A DNA stretch of 64,000 nt from Verrucomicrobiota bacterium (GCA_030830965.1 JAURLX010000004.1:124001-188000); one strand, 5' to 3'; shown: positions 49,008-57,239, counted from the first letter of the stretch. The notes: generated from the sequence alone by a model not told the origin. Numbers and translations are program-made.

Positions 49008-50057
49008 TCACCGGAGGCCCTCGGTCTCGTCCCAGCCCTGGATGAGGTTGAGGCATTGGACGGCCTGGCCGCCGGCGCCCTTGAGCAGGTTGTCGATCGC
49101 GGAGGTGATGACGAGGTTGCCAGTGCGCGGGTCAGCGACGACCGACATCGCGACGCGATTGGTGCCCGCGACATGGGCGGTGTCGGGGAAGTCTCCGGAG
49201 GCGAGGATGGAGACGAAGGGCCGGCCGGCATAGGCCTTGTGCCAGACCTCCTCGACCTGCGCGGCCGAGATGCCGGGCCCGGGCACGACGATGGTGGAGG
49301 CGATGCCCCGATGCATCGGGGCGAGGTGCGGGCTGAACTGGACGACGACCGGGGCGCCCGCCGCGACGGCGAACTGCTCCTCAATCTCGGCGATGTGCCG
49401 GTGACCGGGCACGCCGTAGGCCTTCATCGATCCGTCCCGCTCGGAGAAGAGGTAGGCGACGTCGGCCTTCTTGCCCGCGCCGGATACACCGCTGCTGGAG
49501 TTGATGACGAGCCGCCCCGGCTCGGGCCGCACGAGCCCGGCACGGAGGAGGGGGATGACGGGAATCTGCACGCTGGTCGGGTAGCAGCCCGGACATGCGA
49601 CCAGCCGGGAGGATTTCCACGCCTCGTCGGTCTGAAGCTCGGGAATGACGTAACGGGCCTGCGCGGCCAGTTCGGGCGCGGGATGTTCATGCCCATAGTA
49701 CCTGCGGTAGAGCGCGAGGTCCTGCAGACGGAAGTCGGCGGAAAGGTCCAGGACGCGGCGGCCTGCGGCCACGAGGGGCCGGGCGTACTCGGCGGCGACG
49801 CCGTGGGGCAGCGCCAGAAACCAGACGTCCACGTCGGAGGCGGCGCACTCCTCAGGCGAGGAGGAGGAGAACTTGAGCGAAGGATCCACCACCCCCCGCA
49901 GCCGCGGCAGCTCGCCGATCACCGGCCGGCCGGCCAGGGTGCGCGAGCACACGGCCGCGATCCGCAGCCGGGAATGCCGGGCGAGGGTGCGGACGAGCTC
50001 CTCGCCGGTATAGCCGGAGGCGCCGACGACGCCGACCTTGATGACTGGCTGTGACAT
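49008..50057 (-). CDS. argC: N-acetyl-gamma-glutamyl-phosphate reductase
   Basis: NADPH-dependent reduction of acetylglutamyl phosphate to the semialdehyde. In 349 residues, the N-terminal GVVGASGYTGEELVRTLARH binds NADP. The catalytic Cys is in LVACPGCYPTSVQIP, and YGVPGHRHIAEIEEQ and HLAPMHRGIASTIVVP are family signatures. It is first gene of the arginine operon. The leader to the ATG reads CTTAATCCTCC then TTCATCAAATCAGCC, so it has no Shine-Dalgarno match. Confidence 0.97.
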   Translation of the reverse strand: MSQPVIKVGVVGASGYTGEELVRTLARHSRLRIAAVCSRTLAGRPVIGELPRLRGVVDPSLKFSSSSPEECAASDVDVWFLALPHGVAAEYARPLVAAGRRVLDLSADFRLQDLALYRRYYGHEHPAPELAAQARYVIPELQTDEAWKSSRLVACPGCYPTSVQIPVIPLLRAGLVRPEPGRLVINSSSGVSGAGKKADVAYLFSERDGSMKAYGVPGHRHIAEIEEQFAVAAGAPVVVQFSPHLAPMHRGIASTIVVPGPGISAAQVEEVWHKAYAGRPFVSILASGDFPDTAHVAGTNRVAMSVVADPRTGNLVITSAIDNLLKGAGGQAVQCLNLIQGWDETEGLR

Positions 50058-50100
50058 GGCTGATTTGATGAAGGAGGATTAAGGGGGAGTGGCCCCGGGG

Positions 50101-50136
50101 ACACGGAAAAAGAAAGGCCCCGGGGTGCCGGGGCCT
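50101..50136 (-). terminator. Rho-independent terminator of the rplM-rpsI operon
   Basis: On the minus strand AGGCCCCGG, a four-base loop and CCGGGGCCT (50136 to 50115) form a perfect 9-bp stem followed by TTCTTTTTCC. It follows the rpsI stop by 22 bases and lies just upstream of argC. Confidence 0.92.
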
Positions 50137-50158
50137 CGTTCGTTCCTGTCCGGGAAGC

Positions 50159-50557
50159 TCAGCGCTTCGAGAACTGGAAGCGCTTGCGGGCGCCGGGCCG
50201 GCCGGGCTTCTTGCGCTCGCGCATGCGGCCGTCGCGGGTGAGCAGGCCCTCCTTCTTGAGGGGGGCACGCAGGCTGGAGTCCATCTTCTGGATGGCGCGG
50301 GCCAGACCGTGGGAGATCGCCGCAGCCTGTCCGTTGGGGCCGCCGCCGATGACATTGACGGAGACGTCGACCTGGCCTTCCAGTCCGGCGGTGCGGATGG
50401 GCTGGGTGGCCGACTTCATGAGAGCCTCAGTGTAAAGGTACTCCTCGGCCGAACGACCGTTGATCGAGATGGCGCCGGCCCCGCGGGTGAGACGGACGCG
50501 GGCGGAGGCGGTCTTGCGACGGCCGACGGCGGTGATGGCGGAATTCTTGGCGCTCAT
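50159..50557 (-). CDS. rpsI: 30S ribosomal protein S9 (uS9)
   Basis: Small-subunit protein whose C-terminal tail reaches the P-site tRNA. The 132-residue protein has AVGRRKTASARVRLTRGAG, the conserved start, and GRSAEEYL. It ends in the basic tail with ERKKPGRPGARKRFQFSKR, which carries the universally conserved KR end. It is preceded by rplM with a 19-base gap. The leader before the ATG reads CTCCTCCTTTAA, which has the same sense as the 16S rRNA 3' tail instead of being complementary to it. Confidence 0.97.
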   Translation of the reverse strand: MSAKNSAITAVGRRKTASARVRLTRGAGAISINGRSAEEYLYTEALMKSATQPIRTAGLEGQVDVSVNVIGGGPNGQAAAISHGLARAIQKMDSSLRAPLKKEGLLTRDGRMRERKKPGRPGARKRFQFSKR

Positions 50558-50576
50558 TTAAAGGAGGAGGGAGGGT

Positions 50577-51020
50577 TCAGCCCCGGGGGACGGTCGGGAA
50601 GGGCTGGAGGCTCTTGTCGGAGTGGTCGTGCTTCTCCCCGGCGAAGACCCGGAGCTTGCGAAGCATGGCGCTCGAGAGGCGGTTCTTGGGCAGCATGCCC
50701 TTGACCGCATGGGTGATGATGAACTCCGGACGCCGGGCGCGCATGGCGGCCACGGAGCGGCGGTAGGCGGTGCCGACCCAGCCGGTGTAGAACATGTAAG
50801 TCTTGTCAGTTTCCTTGACCCCGGTGAGGACCACCTTGTCGGCGTTGATCACGACGACGTAGTCGCCCGTGTCGACATGAGGGGTGTAGGTGGGCTTGTG
50901 ACGTCCGCGCAGGACGTTCGCGATGCGGACCGCCAGACGGCCGAGGTGCTGGTCCTTGGCGTCAACGACGTACCAGGTCTTGTCCTTCAGCTGGACGTTC
51001 TTGGCTAGCGTGGTCTTCAT
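50577..51020 (-). CDS. rplM: 50S ribosomal protein L13 (uL13)
   Basis: Early-assembly large-subunit protein. In 147 residues it shows KTWYVVDAKDQHLGRLAVRI, the conserved VDTGDYVVVINADKVVLTG, and YRRSVAAMRARRPEF with AVKGMLPKNRL. The ATG at 51020 was chosen because the family begins MKTT-like; an earlier in-frame start adds an unmatched leader. The promoter-like TTGACG and CATGTT pair lies just upstream, giving a very short 5' leader. Confidence 0.97.
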   Translation of the reverse strand: MKTTLAKNVQLKDKTWYVVDAKDQHLGRLAVRIANVLRGRHKPTYTPHVDTGDYVVVINADKVVLTGVKETDKTYMFYTGWVGTAYRRSVAAMRARRPEFIITHAVKGMLPKNRLSSAMLRKLRVFAGEKHDHSDKSLQPFPTVPRG

Positions 51021-51036
51021 AAAGAGGGAAAGCGGG

Positions 51037-51064
51037 AACATGGGAACAGCCCCATCCTCGTCAA
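51037..51064 (-). promoter_or_regulatory. Candidate promoter of rplM-rpsI
   Basis: On the minus strand TTGACG (51059-51064) and CATGTT (51037-51042) are separated by 16 bases. The -35 is good and the -10 poor. It is the only promoter-like pair before rplM and would give a leader of about ten bases. Confidence 0.45.
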
Positions 51065-51070
51065 TACCCG

Positions 51071-51104
51071 AATAAGAGGGGGTTTTACCCTCGAATCCCC
51101 CCTC
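51071..51104 (-). terminator. Terminator of the beta-barrel protein gene
   Basis: On the minus strand GAGGGGG (51104-51098), a 15-base loop and CCCCCTC (51082-51076) form a stem followed by TTATT. It starts 18 bases after the stop at 51123. A neighbouring short GGCCGG-A-CCGGCC repeat may add to the structure. Confidence 0.6.
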
Positions 51105-51122
51105 GGCCGGTCCGGCCAGCCC

Positions 51123-51896
51123 TCAGAACCTGAACTTGGCGTAGACGTTGGTCCAGACCTGGGAATCCCGGGTGGCGGGCTGCTCGTCGTTGTTCACGAC
51201 ATAGTTGAACCCGACACCGACGACGGACCCCTGCCCCACCGACTTGGAGAGATCAATGCCGGCCCCGGCGTAAGCGTAGGCGTTCCGGACTCCGGTGGCG
51301 TCGTTCAGCGCGTCCTTGGCCGAGACATTGCCGGCGTAACCCCGTACGGCGAGATCGAGCTTGAAGGGGCCGGCCTCGGGGAAGACCCGGAGCAAGGACC
51401 CTTCCACGATGACCTGATTGAGGGCGAAGCCGTAGTTCACGTAAAGGGCGGGCTGCAGGAAGCCCTTGGGCAGAATCACGCCGAGATAGGCCTCATCCTC
51501 GACGCGCAGCTGGGTGAACCCTTCGGCCGCGTTGAAGAACTTGGCCGACGGGGAGGTCATGCGCGCATAGCCCGCGTCGACCACGGCGTCGCCGACGGAC
51601 TTGCGGAAACCGTAGGCGTAGGAGCGCTCAACGCCGTCGGCGTTGAAGAAGCTGGCGTAGGCCGAGATGCCGTTGAGGCCGGGGCCGAAATATTCCAAGC
51701 CGACCTTGGTCTGGAACAGGCCGTCGACGTCCGAACGCTCCTTGCCGCGAAAGACGTTCTTGGACTGCCAGGATATGTCCGCGCGGACGGAGAGATCCTT
51801 GGCGAGCTGGGCGGAATCGATCTGCTTGACGGCCTCCTGACCGGAGGCGCCGCCGCAGACAGCGAGCGCTAGGGCGGTGATGGCTGACTTCTTCAT
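51123..51896 (-). CDS. Exported beta-barrel protein, TorF-like putative porin
   Basis: A 257-residue protein. It starts with the signal peptide MKKSAITALALAVCGGASGQ. Repeated amphipathic strands with aromatic ends follow (ADISWQSKNVFRGKER, TKVGLEYFGPGLNGISAYAS, YAYAGAGIDLSKSV), and it ends in KFRF, the C-terminal phenylalanine recognised by the outer-membrane assembly machinery. NVFRGKERSDVDGLFQ recalls the FRG.SQSD block of the TIGR02001/TorF family. The substrate is unknown. It lies upstream of rplM in the direction of transcription and is divided from it by a terminator. Confidence 0.75.
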   Translation of the reverse strand: MKKSAITALALAVCGGASGQEAVKQIDSAQLAKDLSVRADISWQSKNVFRGKERSDVDGLFQTKVGLEYFGPGLNGISAYASFFNADGVERSYAYGFRKSVGDAVVDAGYARMTSPSAKFFNAAEGFTQLRVEDEAYLGVILPKGFLQPALYVNYGFALNQVIVEGSLLRVFPEAGPFKLDLAVRGYAGNVSAKDALNDATGVRNAYAYAGAGIDLSKSVGQGSVVGVGFNYVVNNDEQPATRDSQVWTNVYAKFRF

Positions 51897-51972
51897 GATT
51901 AGGACGGCCATCCTGCCCGAGGCGGGACGGCTGGCAAGTCCCAAGGGCCGGCGGCGGGGCCGGCGGACGACG

Positions 51973-53229
51973 TCACATCGCCGCGATGATGCCGTCGCCG
52001 AACTCGGAACACTTGATCTCGGTCGCGCCCTGCATCTGGCGGGCGAAGTCATAAGTCACGCGTCCGGAGCCGATCGCGCCGTTGAGTCCCTTGAGGATGA
52101 GGTCGGCGGCCTCGGTCCAGCCGAGGTAGCGCAGCATCATCTCCCCGGAGAGCACCACCGAGCCGGGGTTCACGACGTCCTTGTTGGCGTACTTGGGAGC
52201 GGTGCCATGGGTGGCCTCGAAAATGGCGTGTCCGGTAAGGTAGTTGATGTTGCCACCCGGGGCGATGCCGATGCCGCCGACCTGCGCCGCGAGGGCATCG
52301 GATAGGTAGTCGCCGTTGAGGTTGAGGGTGGCGATGACATCGAAGTCGGAAGGGCGGGTCAGCACCTGCTGGAGGGTGATGTCGGCGATGGCGTCCTTGA
52401 TGACGATGCCCGCCCCAGGACGGCCCTCGGGAATCCTGCACCAGGGGCCTCCGTCCAGGGGCTGGGCGCCGAACTCCCGCTGGGCGAGCTCATAGCCCCA
52501 CTTCATGAAGGCGCCTTCGGTGTACTTCATGATGTTGCCCTTATGGACCAGGGTCACCGACTTGCGCCGGTTTTCGACGGCATACTGGATGGCGGAACGG
52601 ATCAGGCGCTCGGAACCGGGCCGGGACACGGGCTTGATGCCCACGCCGACGGACGCCGGGTCCTCGGAGCCGAATCGGATCTTCTTGAACTCCTTGGGGA
52701 AGTTGGCCTTCAGAAACTCGAGGGTCTTGGTCGCGATCTCGGAACCGGCCTCGAAATCGATGCCGGCGTAAATGTCCTCGGTGTTCTCACGGAAGATCAC
52801 CATGTCCACCTTGCCGGGATTCTTGACCGGCGAGGGGACGCCGGTGAACCACTGCACAGGACGCAGGCAGACATAGAGGTCCAGCTGCTGACGGAGGGCG
52901 ACGTTGAGCGAGCGGATGCCGCCGCCGGTGGGGGTGGTGAGGGGGCCCTTGATGCCGACGAGGTAATCGCGGAAGGCGGTCAGGGTCTCCTCGGGCAGCC
53001 AGTTCTGGGTCTTGTTGAAGGCCTTCTCGCCGGCGAGGACCTCGAGCCACTGGATCTGCCTGCGTCCCCCGTAGGCCTTGGCCACGGCGGCGTCGAAGAC
53101 CCGCACCGAGGCGCGCCAGATGTCAGGACCTGTGCCGTCCCCCTCGATGAAGGGGATGATCGGACGATCGGGCACGGTCAGCTTGCCCTGGGAGATGGTG
53201 ATGCGTCCGGCGTCGGAAGATGTGCTCAT
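51973..53229 (-). CDS. icd: NADP-dependent isocitrate dehydrogenase
   Basis: TCA-cycle enzyme converting isocitrate to 2-oxoglutarate. The 418-residue prokaryotic homodimer type is recognised from [14 protein letters not shown], Ser107 in [19 protein letters not shown] (the equivalent of the regulatory phosphorylation site), [14 protein letters not shown], the catalytic Lys and Tyr region, and [13 protein letters not shown]. No aceK is seen, so phosphorylation is not implied. The ATG at 53229 is preceded by a hairpin rather than a ribosome site. Confidence 0.97.
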   Translation of the reverse strand: MSTSSDAGRITISQGKLTVPDRPIIPFIEGDGTGPDIWRASVRVFDAAVAKAYGGRRQIQWLEVLAGEKAFNKTQNWLPEETLTAFRDYLVGIKGPLTTPTGGGIRSLNVALRQQLDLYVCLRPVQWFTGVPSPVKNPGKVDMVIFRENTEDIYAGIDFEAGSEIATKTLEFLKANFPKEFKKIRFGSEDPASVGVGIKPVSRPGSERLIRSAIQYAVENRRKSVTLVHKGNIMKYTEGAFMKWGYELAQREFGAQPLDGGPWCRIPEGRPGAGIVIKDAIADITLQQVLTRPSDFDVIATLNLNGDYLSDALAAQVGGIGIAPGGNINYLTGHAIFEATHGTAPKYANKDVVNPGSVVLSGEMMLRYLGWTEAADLILKGLNGAIGSGRVTYDFARQMQGATEIKCSEFGDGIIAAM

Positions 53230-53244
53230 GTCGAAGTCAGCAAG

Positions 53245-53269
53245 AAAACCCCGCCCGGAGGGGCGTTTT
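53245..53269 (-). promoter_or_regulatory. Hairpin upstream of icd
   Basis: On the plus strand CGCCC (53252-53256) pairs with GGGCG (53261-53265). Flanking AAAA (53245-53248) can pair with TTTT (53266-53269) across a small bulge. It lies 15 bases before the icd ATG, after the terminator of the upstream RHH gene. A leader attenuator or extra terminator are both possible. Confidence 0.45.
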
Positions 53270-53292
53270 CAAGCCGATTCGGGGATTACCTC

Positions 53293-53326
53293 GGAAAAAG
53301 AAAAGGACCCCCTTGCGAGGGTCCTT
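53293..53326 (-). terminator. Rho-independent terminator of the RHH/lysine-tail gene
   Basis: On the minus strand AAGGACCC, an eight-base loop and GGGTCCTT (53326 to 53303) form an 8-bp stem followed by TTCTTTTTCC. It separates the RHH gene from icd. Confidence 0.92.
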
Positions 53327-53381
53327 GTTGACCGGCGGAGCCGGCGCCATCCGCCCCGGAGGACGGAAAGTCTAAGAAGAA

Positions 53382-53447
53382 TTACTTCTTCTTGGACTTC
53401 TTGGCCTTCTTGGCGCCCTTCTTGGCGGCCTTCTTCTTCTTAGCCAT
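53382..53447 (-). CDS. Possible separate 21-residue lysine-rich peptide (internal start of the RHH gene)
   Basis: The in-frame ATG at 53447 begins MAKKKKAAKKGAKKAKKSKK plus a final Lys. AAGGA (53455-53459) lies seven bases upstream, a textbook Shine-Dalgarno spacing in a window where such sites are rare. The same codons form the tail of the longer RHH protein. Either the tail is made both ways, or the true gene is this small basic peptide and the upstream RHH frame runs into it. Similar Lys/Ala-rich peptides occur in several PVC bacteria (from memory). Confidence 0.5.
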   Translation of the reverse strand: MAKKKKAAKKGAKKAKKSKKK

Positions 53448-53798
53448 AGTTTTTTCCTTATTTTGGGTCGTTGTTTGGTTAGAGGGCAGCGCCTGAAGCG
53501 CCACCCTGACGATTCGCCCCACGCTCACCCGGGCGTTGCGCGCCTGACGAGTGATTCTGCTACGGAGCTCCGACGGGACTCGGAAAGAAACCTGGCGTGA
53601 CCTGGGGGATTCCAGGTCGTGACGGGAGTCGGTGAAGCGGTCCAGCGCATGCCGGATCACTTCGGAGAGGGTGGCGAACCCCGACCTCTGCTGGAAGGCG
53701 ACGGTCTCGGAGTGGAGCTTCGCAGGAAGCGACACGGTGATGAGACTTTCGCTCAGGGGTTCGGTTCGGTTCGTCACGTCGCGGTCAACTCTTGTCAT
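53382..53798 (-). CDS. Tandem ribbon-helix-helix protein with histone-like lysine tail
   Basis: A 138-residue protein. Two ribbon-helix-helix units lie in tandem: residues ~19-55 (LITVSLPAKLHS then TLSEVIRHALDRF) and ~69-104 (RQVSFRVPSELRSR then VSVGRIVRVALQAL). Each has a beta-strand followed by two helices, the DNA-binding fold of CopG/MetJ proteins. A tail at 118-138 is almost wholly Lys and Ala, as in histone H1-like bacterial proteins. A monomer with two RHH units would be its own pseudo-dimer. ATG at 53798 abuts AAGG too closely; TTG at 53828 or GTG at 53777 are alternatives. Partners and targets are unknown. Confidence 0.65.
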   Translation of the reverse strand: MTRVDRDVTNRTEPLSESLITVSLPAKLHSETVAFQQRSGFATLSEVIRHALDRFTDSRHDLESPRSRQVSFRVPSELRSRITRQARNARVSVGRIVRVALQALPSNQTTTQNKEKTMAKKKKAAKKGAKKAKKSKKK

Positions 53799-54089
53799 CC
53801 TTATTAGGCGAAGCGCGCGGATGCGCAAGAGGAATTTTTCAATCCTCCCGAGAGGCGCGTCCGGGACCGGATGAGGAAGAAAATGTAAACGCGGTTCGGA
53901 TACGAACGCGCGGCCGCCGACGCATCGTCACGCGCGCGACGAAGAAGACGCCTGCGCTCGTCGAGCGCCGCGCGAGCGCATGGAAGATGGAAGGCCCAGG
54001 CGACGCGCACTCCCGTTCGTGACCCTCATGCCGAGGGCCGCTCATGCGCCGGCAGGCGGCATGAGCAGACCGCGACGGCGGGCGGACGG
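53799..54089. other. Intergenic region upstream of the RHH gene, with inverted repeats
   Basis: No gene is visible. Near 54025-54066 there are interleaved inverted repeats: CTCATGCCG (54025-54033) with CGGCATGAG (54057-54065), or alternatively GCTCATGC (54040-54047) with GCATGAGC (54059-54066). They could end the RNase E/G transcript, though no T-run follows. The minus strand upstream of 53798 carries TTGCGC and TAATAA spaced 16 apart, a possible RHH promoter that would place transcription start very near the ATG. Confidence 0.5.
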
Positions 54090-55808
54090 TCAGCGCAGCT
54101 CCCGGCCGGAGGCCGCGTCGAAGAGGCGGAACGACTCGACGCTGTAGGTCGGGTCGGCCTTGGTGCCCAGCTTCACCTTGCAGGACTTCATGAGGTCCCG
54201 GAAGAAGTCCCGGTCCTCGGTGACGATGCGCTCCAGATTGACGGGGTGCAGGAGGATGTTGATCTCCAGCTCCCGGTCGGGGCCCTGGACCTCCCGCAGC
54301 TTCCGGATGACACTGAGCAGCTTACGCTGCACCTCGACGGAGACGGTGCGGGGGTTCTTGACGATTCCGCGCCCCTGGCAGTGGGGGCAGGCGGTGTACA
54401 TCGAGGTCGTGTTGGACTCCGTGTGACGCTGACGGGTCATCTGGAGCACCCCCAGCTGCGAGATCGGGAGGATCTGGTGCTTGGCGCGGTCGTTCTCCAT
54501 GGACTCCCGGAGCCGGTCGAAGACCTTCTTCCGGTCCTTCGGGTTCTTCATGTCGACCGTGTCGATCATGATGAGTCCGCCGAGGTTGCGCAGCTGGATT
54601 TGGCGGGCGGCCTCGGCCACCGCCTCGAGGTTGGCCTGCACGATGTAGTCCTTGCCGTCCTTCCCCGCCCCCTTGTGGGAGCCGGTGTTGACGTCGATGG
54701 CCGTGAGGGCCTCGGTCTCGTCGATGACGATCTCCCCGCCGCTGGCCAGAGGCACGCGGCGCTGGAAGAGCTGGTCGATCTGCCGTTCGATGTTGTACCG
54801 CTCGAAGACGGGGATGGGGTCGGCGTAGAGCTCGACCCGCCCCTTGGACCTAGGCGAGACCTCGCCGACGAGCTCCTGCACGAGACGGAAGTCCTCCTCG
54901 TTGTCCACGAGGATGCGGTCGACCTCCTCGGTCAAGAAGTCGCGCACGGTCCGCTCGATGAGCCCAGGCTCGCTGTGCAGGAGCACCGGACGCCGGTCGG
55001 GCTGGTTGATCTTCTCGACAATCTTCTGCCAGCGCAGCAGCAGCAGGTGCAGGTCGCGCACGAACCAGCGGGCCTGCCTGCCCTCGCCGGCGGTGCGGAT
55101 GATCACGCCCATACCCTCCGGGATGGTCAGGGAGCGGAGGATGTCCTTGAGCCGCTCGCGCTCGGAGCCGTCCTCGATCTTGCGGGACACGCCACACGCC
55201 CCGCTGAAGGGCATGAGCACGACGTAGCGTCCGGGCAGCGCGATGTTGGTGGTCGAACGCGGGCCCTTCGTGCCGATCTGGTCCTTGACGACCTGGATCA
55301 CGATGTCGGAACCGGCGGGGAAGAGCTGGGGGATGTCCTTGGCCTGGTAGCGCGCCTTACGCTGCTTCTGCTCGGCGGACTCGTTGTCGCGGATGAACTC
55401 GACCTGGGAGTCGTTGGCCGCCGGCAGCATGTCCCAGTAGTGGAGGAATGCGTTCTTGGGCTGACCGATGTCGACGAAGGCGGCCTTCAGGCCGGCCTCC
55501 AGGTTCTGGACGCGCCCCTTGAAGACGGCGCCGACCATCCGGTTCTCGCCCTTGTGCTCGATCTCGAACTTGTCGAGGACGCCGTTGGTGAGCAGCGCCA
55601 CGCGTTTCTCAAGGGTCTCGCCGTTGATGACGAGCTCGCGGAAGTTGGCGCGGTCCTTGGAGAAGTGCTTGACGATGCGCTGGAGCAGCGGGAGATCCTT
55701 CCGCCGTCGGGCGGCCTCCTCGGCGATCCTGCGATGGTCGATGAGCTCCTGGCCGGACTTCGGCTCGGACTCTTCGTGGATTTCTTCGGGTTCGTTATGT
55801 TCGGGCAT
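54090..55808 (-). CDS. rng: Ribonuclease E/G family endoribonuclease
   Basis: Single-strand endoribonuclease for rRNA and mRNA processing. The 572-residue protein has an N-terminal acidic segment (HNEPEEIHEESEPKSG), an S1 RNA-binding domain (KGRVQNLEAGLKAAFVDIGQ), and the catalytic DNase I-like site with the metal-binding aspartates in TAIDVNTGSHKG and MIDTVDM. A Zn-link CPHCQGRG bridges subunits. It lacks the long disordered scaffold of RNase E, so it is of the RNase G-like or short E type. It lies directly downstream of rodA, seven bases apart. Confidence 0.93.
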   Translation of the reverse strand: MPEHNEPEEIHEESEPKSGQELIDHRRIAEEAARRRKDLPLLQRIVKHFSKDRANFRELVINGETLEKRVALLTNGVLDKFEIEHKGENRMVGAVFKGRVQNLEAGLKAAFVDIGQPKNAFLHYWDMLPAANDSQVEFIRDNESAEQKQRKARYQAKDIPQLFPAGSDIVIQVVKDQIGTKGPRSTTNIALPGRYVVLMPFSGACGVSRKIEDGSERERLKDILRSLTIPEGMGVIIRTAGEGRQARWFVRDLHLLLLRWQKIVEKINQPDRRPVLLHSEPGLIERTVRDFLTEEVDRILVDNEEDFRLVQELVGEVSPRSKGRVELYADPIPVFERYNIERQIDQLFQRRVPLASGGEIVIDETEALTAIDVNTGSHKGAGKDGKDYIVQANLEAVAEAARQIQLRNLGGLIMIDTVDMKNPKDRKKVFDRLRESMENDRAKHQILPISQLGVLQMTRQRHTESNTTSMYTACPHCQGRGIVKNPRTVSVEVQRKLLSVIRKLREVQGPDRELEINILLHPVNLERIVTEDRDFFRDLMKSCKVKLGTKADPTYSVESFRLFDAASGRELR

Positions 55809-55815
55809 CTCGGGT

Positions 55816-57147
55816 TCAGGCCGTCAGGCCGTTTGCCGGAGAATCCCCGCGCTCGCCGCCGCCGGCCGAATGCCGGTGCACGCTCTGGACCAGTCCAAGG
55901 AGCAGGAAGCAGCTGAGCACGAAAGATCCTCCGTAACTGAGGAAAGGAAGAGGGACGCCGGCGACCGGCATGAGGTCGACGTTCATGCCGATGTTGATGA
56001 TGACATGGGTGGCCAGCACGGCGGCGGCGCCGGCGGCGACCAAGGAGCCGAAACGGTCCGTCGCCCGGAGGGCGGTCCGGACGACGCGCCAGAGCAGGAA
56101 GGCGAAAGCGGCCACCACGCCCGAGGCACCGACGAATCCCACCTCCTCGGCCAGCACGGAGAAAACGAAGTCGTTATGCGCCGCAGCCTCGGGCAGGTAG
56201 CCGGACCGAGCCTGGGTGCCCTTGCTGAGCCCCTGGCCGGACAGTCCGCCCCGGCCGACGGCGATCACGGCCTGACGGACGTTCCAGGTGACGCCGAGCC
56301 CCCGCGGGTCGATGACGTCGGGAGCCACGAACGACATGATGCGCTCGCGCTGGTAGTCCTTGAGGAGAAAGAACCACGCGCGCTGCTGATGCTGGCCGCG
56401 GACCTTGCGGGCAGGGTCACGCTCCTCCGGATGGGCCTTGGCGTACTCGGAGACGCCGCGTGCGTATTCCGACAGGTCAACCGCCAGGACCCCGACCAGC
56501 AGCAGGGTCGCCGCACCCGCCGCCGCAAAGAACTTGTAGGTGAGTCCCGCGACGTGCAACAGGGCGAATGACAGCGGGAGGTAGATGAGCGCAGACCCTA
56601 GGTCAGGCTGCACGAAAATCAAGAAAAAGGGCGCTCCGGCGACCGCCAGCACCGCCCCGAGGGTGCGCCAGCTGGCCGCCAGGGCGCCGATGGGCATCCT
56701 TGCGAGGAGGGCCGCCAGAAAAAGCAGGGTGCCGACCTTGGCCAGCTCGGACGGCTGGAGGGAGAACGGACCGAAGTCCATCCAGCGACGGGCGCCGTAA
56801 ACGCTCCGGATGAAGCCGCCGAGGTCGACGTTGAGCAGCGCGCAGGCGGAGACGGGCAGGAGCAGCGCCATGGTCGCGAGGTAGGCGGTGCGCGCATGCA
56901 AGTGCAGGCGTCGGTAGTCGATGGAGGAGACGGCCCAGTAGACGATCCAGCCCACAGCGATGAACCTGGCCTGGCTCTCATGGTGCAGCGAGGCGCGGGC
57001 CTCGCCCGCGGAGCGGATGGCGAACCAGCCGAGGAGGCTCAGGAAGGCGATGATCACCACCTGGGTCCAGTCGGTGCGCCAGGCGAAGTTGGCGAATTTG
57101 TCCCACCACACGGAGACGGCCTCGTCCTGCTCTGCCTGAAGGGACAT
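55816..57147 (-). CDS. rodA: Rod-shape-determining peptidoglycan polymerase RodA (SEDS family)
   Basis: SEDS glycosyltransferase that polymerises lipid II for lateral wall growth. The 443-residue protein has about ten membrane helices and the family signature NIGMNVDLMPVAGVPLPFLSYGGS near the C-terminus; RARRWM..GPFSLQPSEL-type loop residues are present (GARRWMDFGPFSLQPSELAK). RodA rather than FtsW is favoured by the neighbourhood but not proven. The ATG at 57147 was chosen because upstream in-frame starts overlap the divergent RNase Y gene. mreB and pbp2 are not in the window. Confidence 0.9.
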   Translation of the reverse strand: MSLQAEQDEAVSVWWDKFANFAWRTDWTQVVIIAFLSLLGWFAIRSAGEARASLHHESQARFIAVGWIVYWAVSSIDYRRLHLHARTAYLATMALLLPVSACALLNVDLGGFIRSVYGARRWMDFGPFSLQPSELAKVGTLLFLAALLARMPIGALAASWRTLGAVLAVAGAPFFLIFVQPDLGSALIYLPLSFALLHVAGLTYKFFAAAGAATLLLVGVLAVDLSEYARGVSEYAKAHPEERDPARKVRGQHQQRAWFFLLKDYQRERIMSFVAPDVIDPRGLGVTWNVRQAVIAVGRGGLSGQGLSKGTQARSGYLPEAAAHNDFVFSVLAEEVGFVGASGVVAAFAFLLWRVVRTALRATDRFGSLVAAGAAAVLATHVIINIGMNVDLMPVAGVPLPFLSYGGSFVLSCFLLLGLVQSVHRHSAGGGERGDSPANGLTA

Positions 57148-57239
57148 CGGACCCGATGGAACGCCGCACGACGGGGACTGGCAAGGCGAACCATCCCAAA
57201 TGGAGGCTTGCGACCGGGGCGGGCGGCGCAAGGGTATGG

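Noticed and set aside
47767-49056. Longer starts for argJ and other genes
   Set aside because: The added residues are Pro/Arg-rich and unmatched; family-conserved starts lie downstream.
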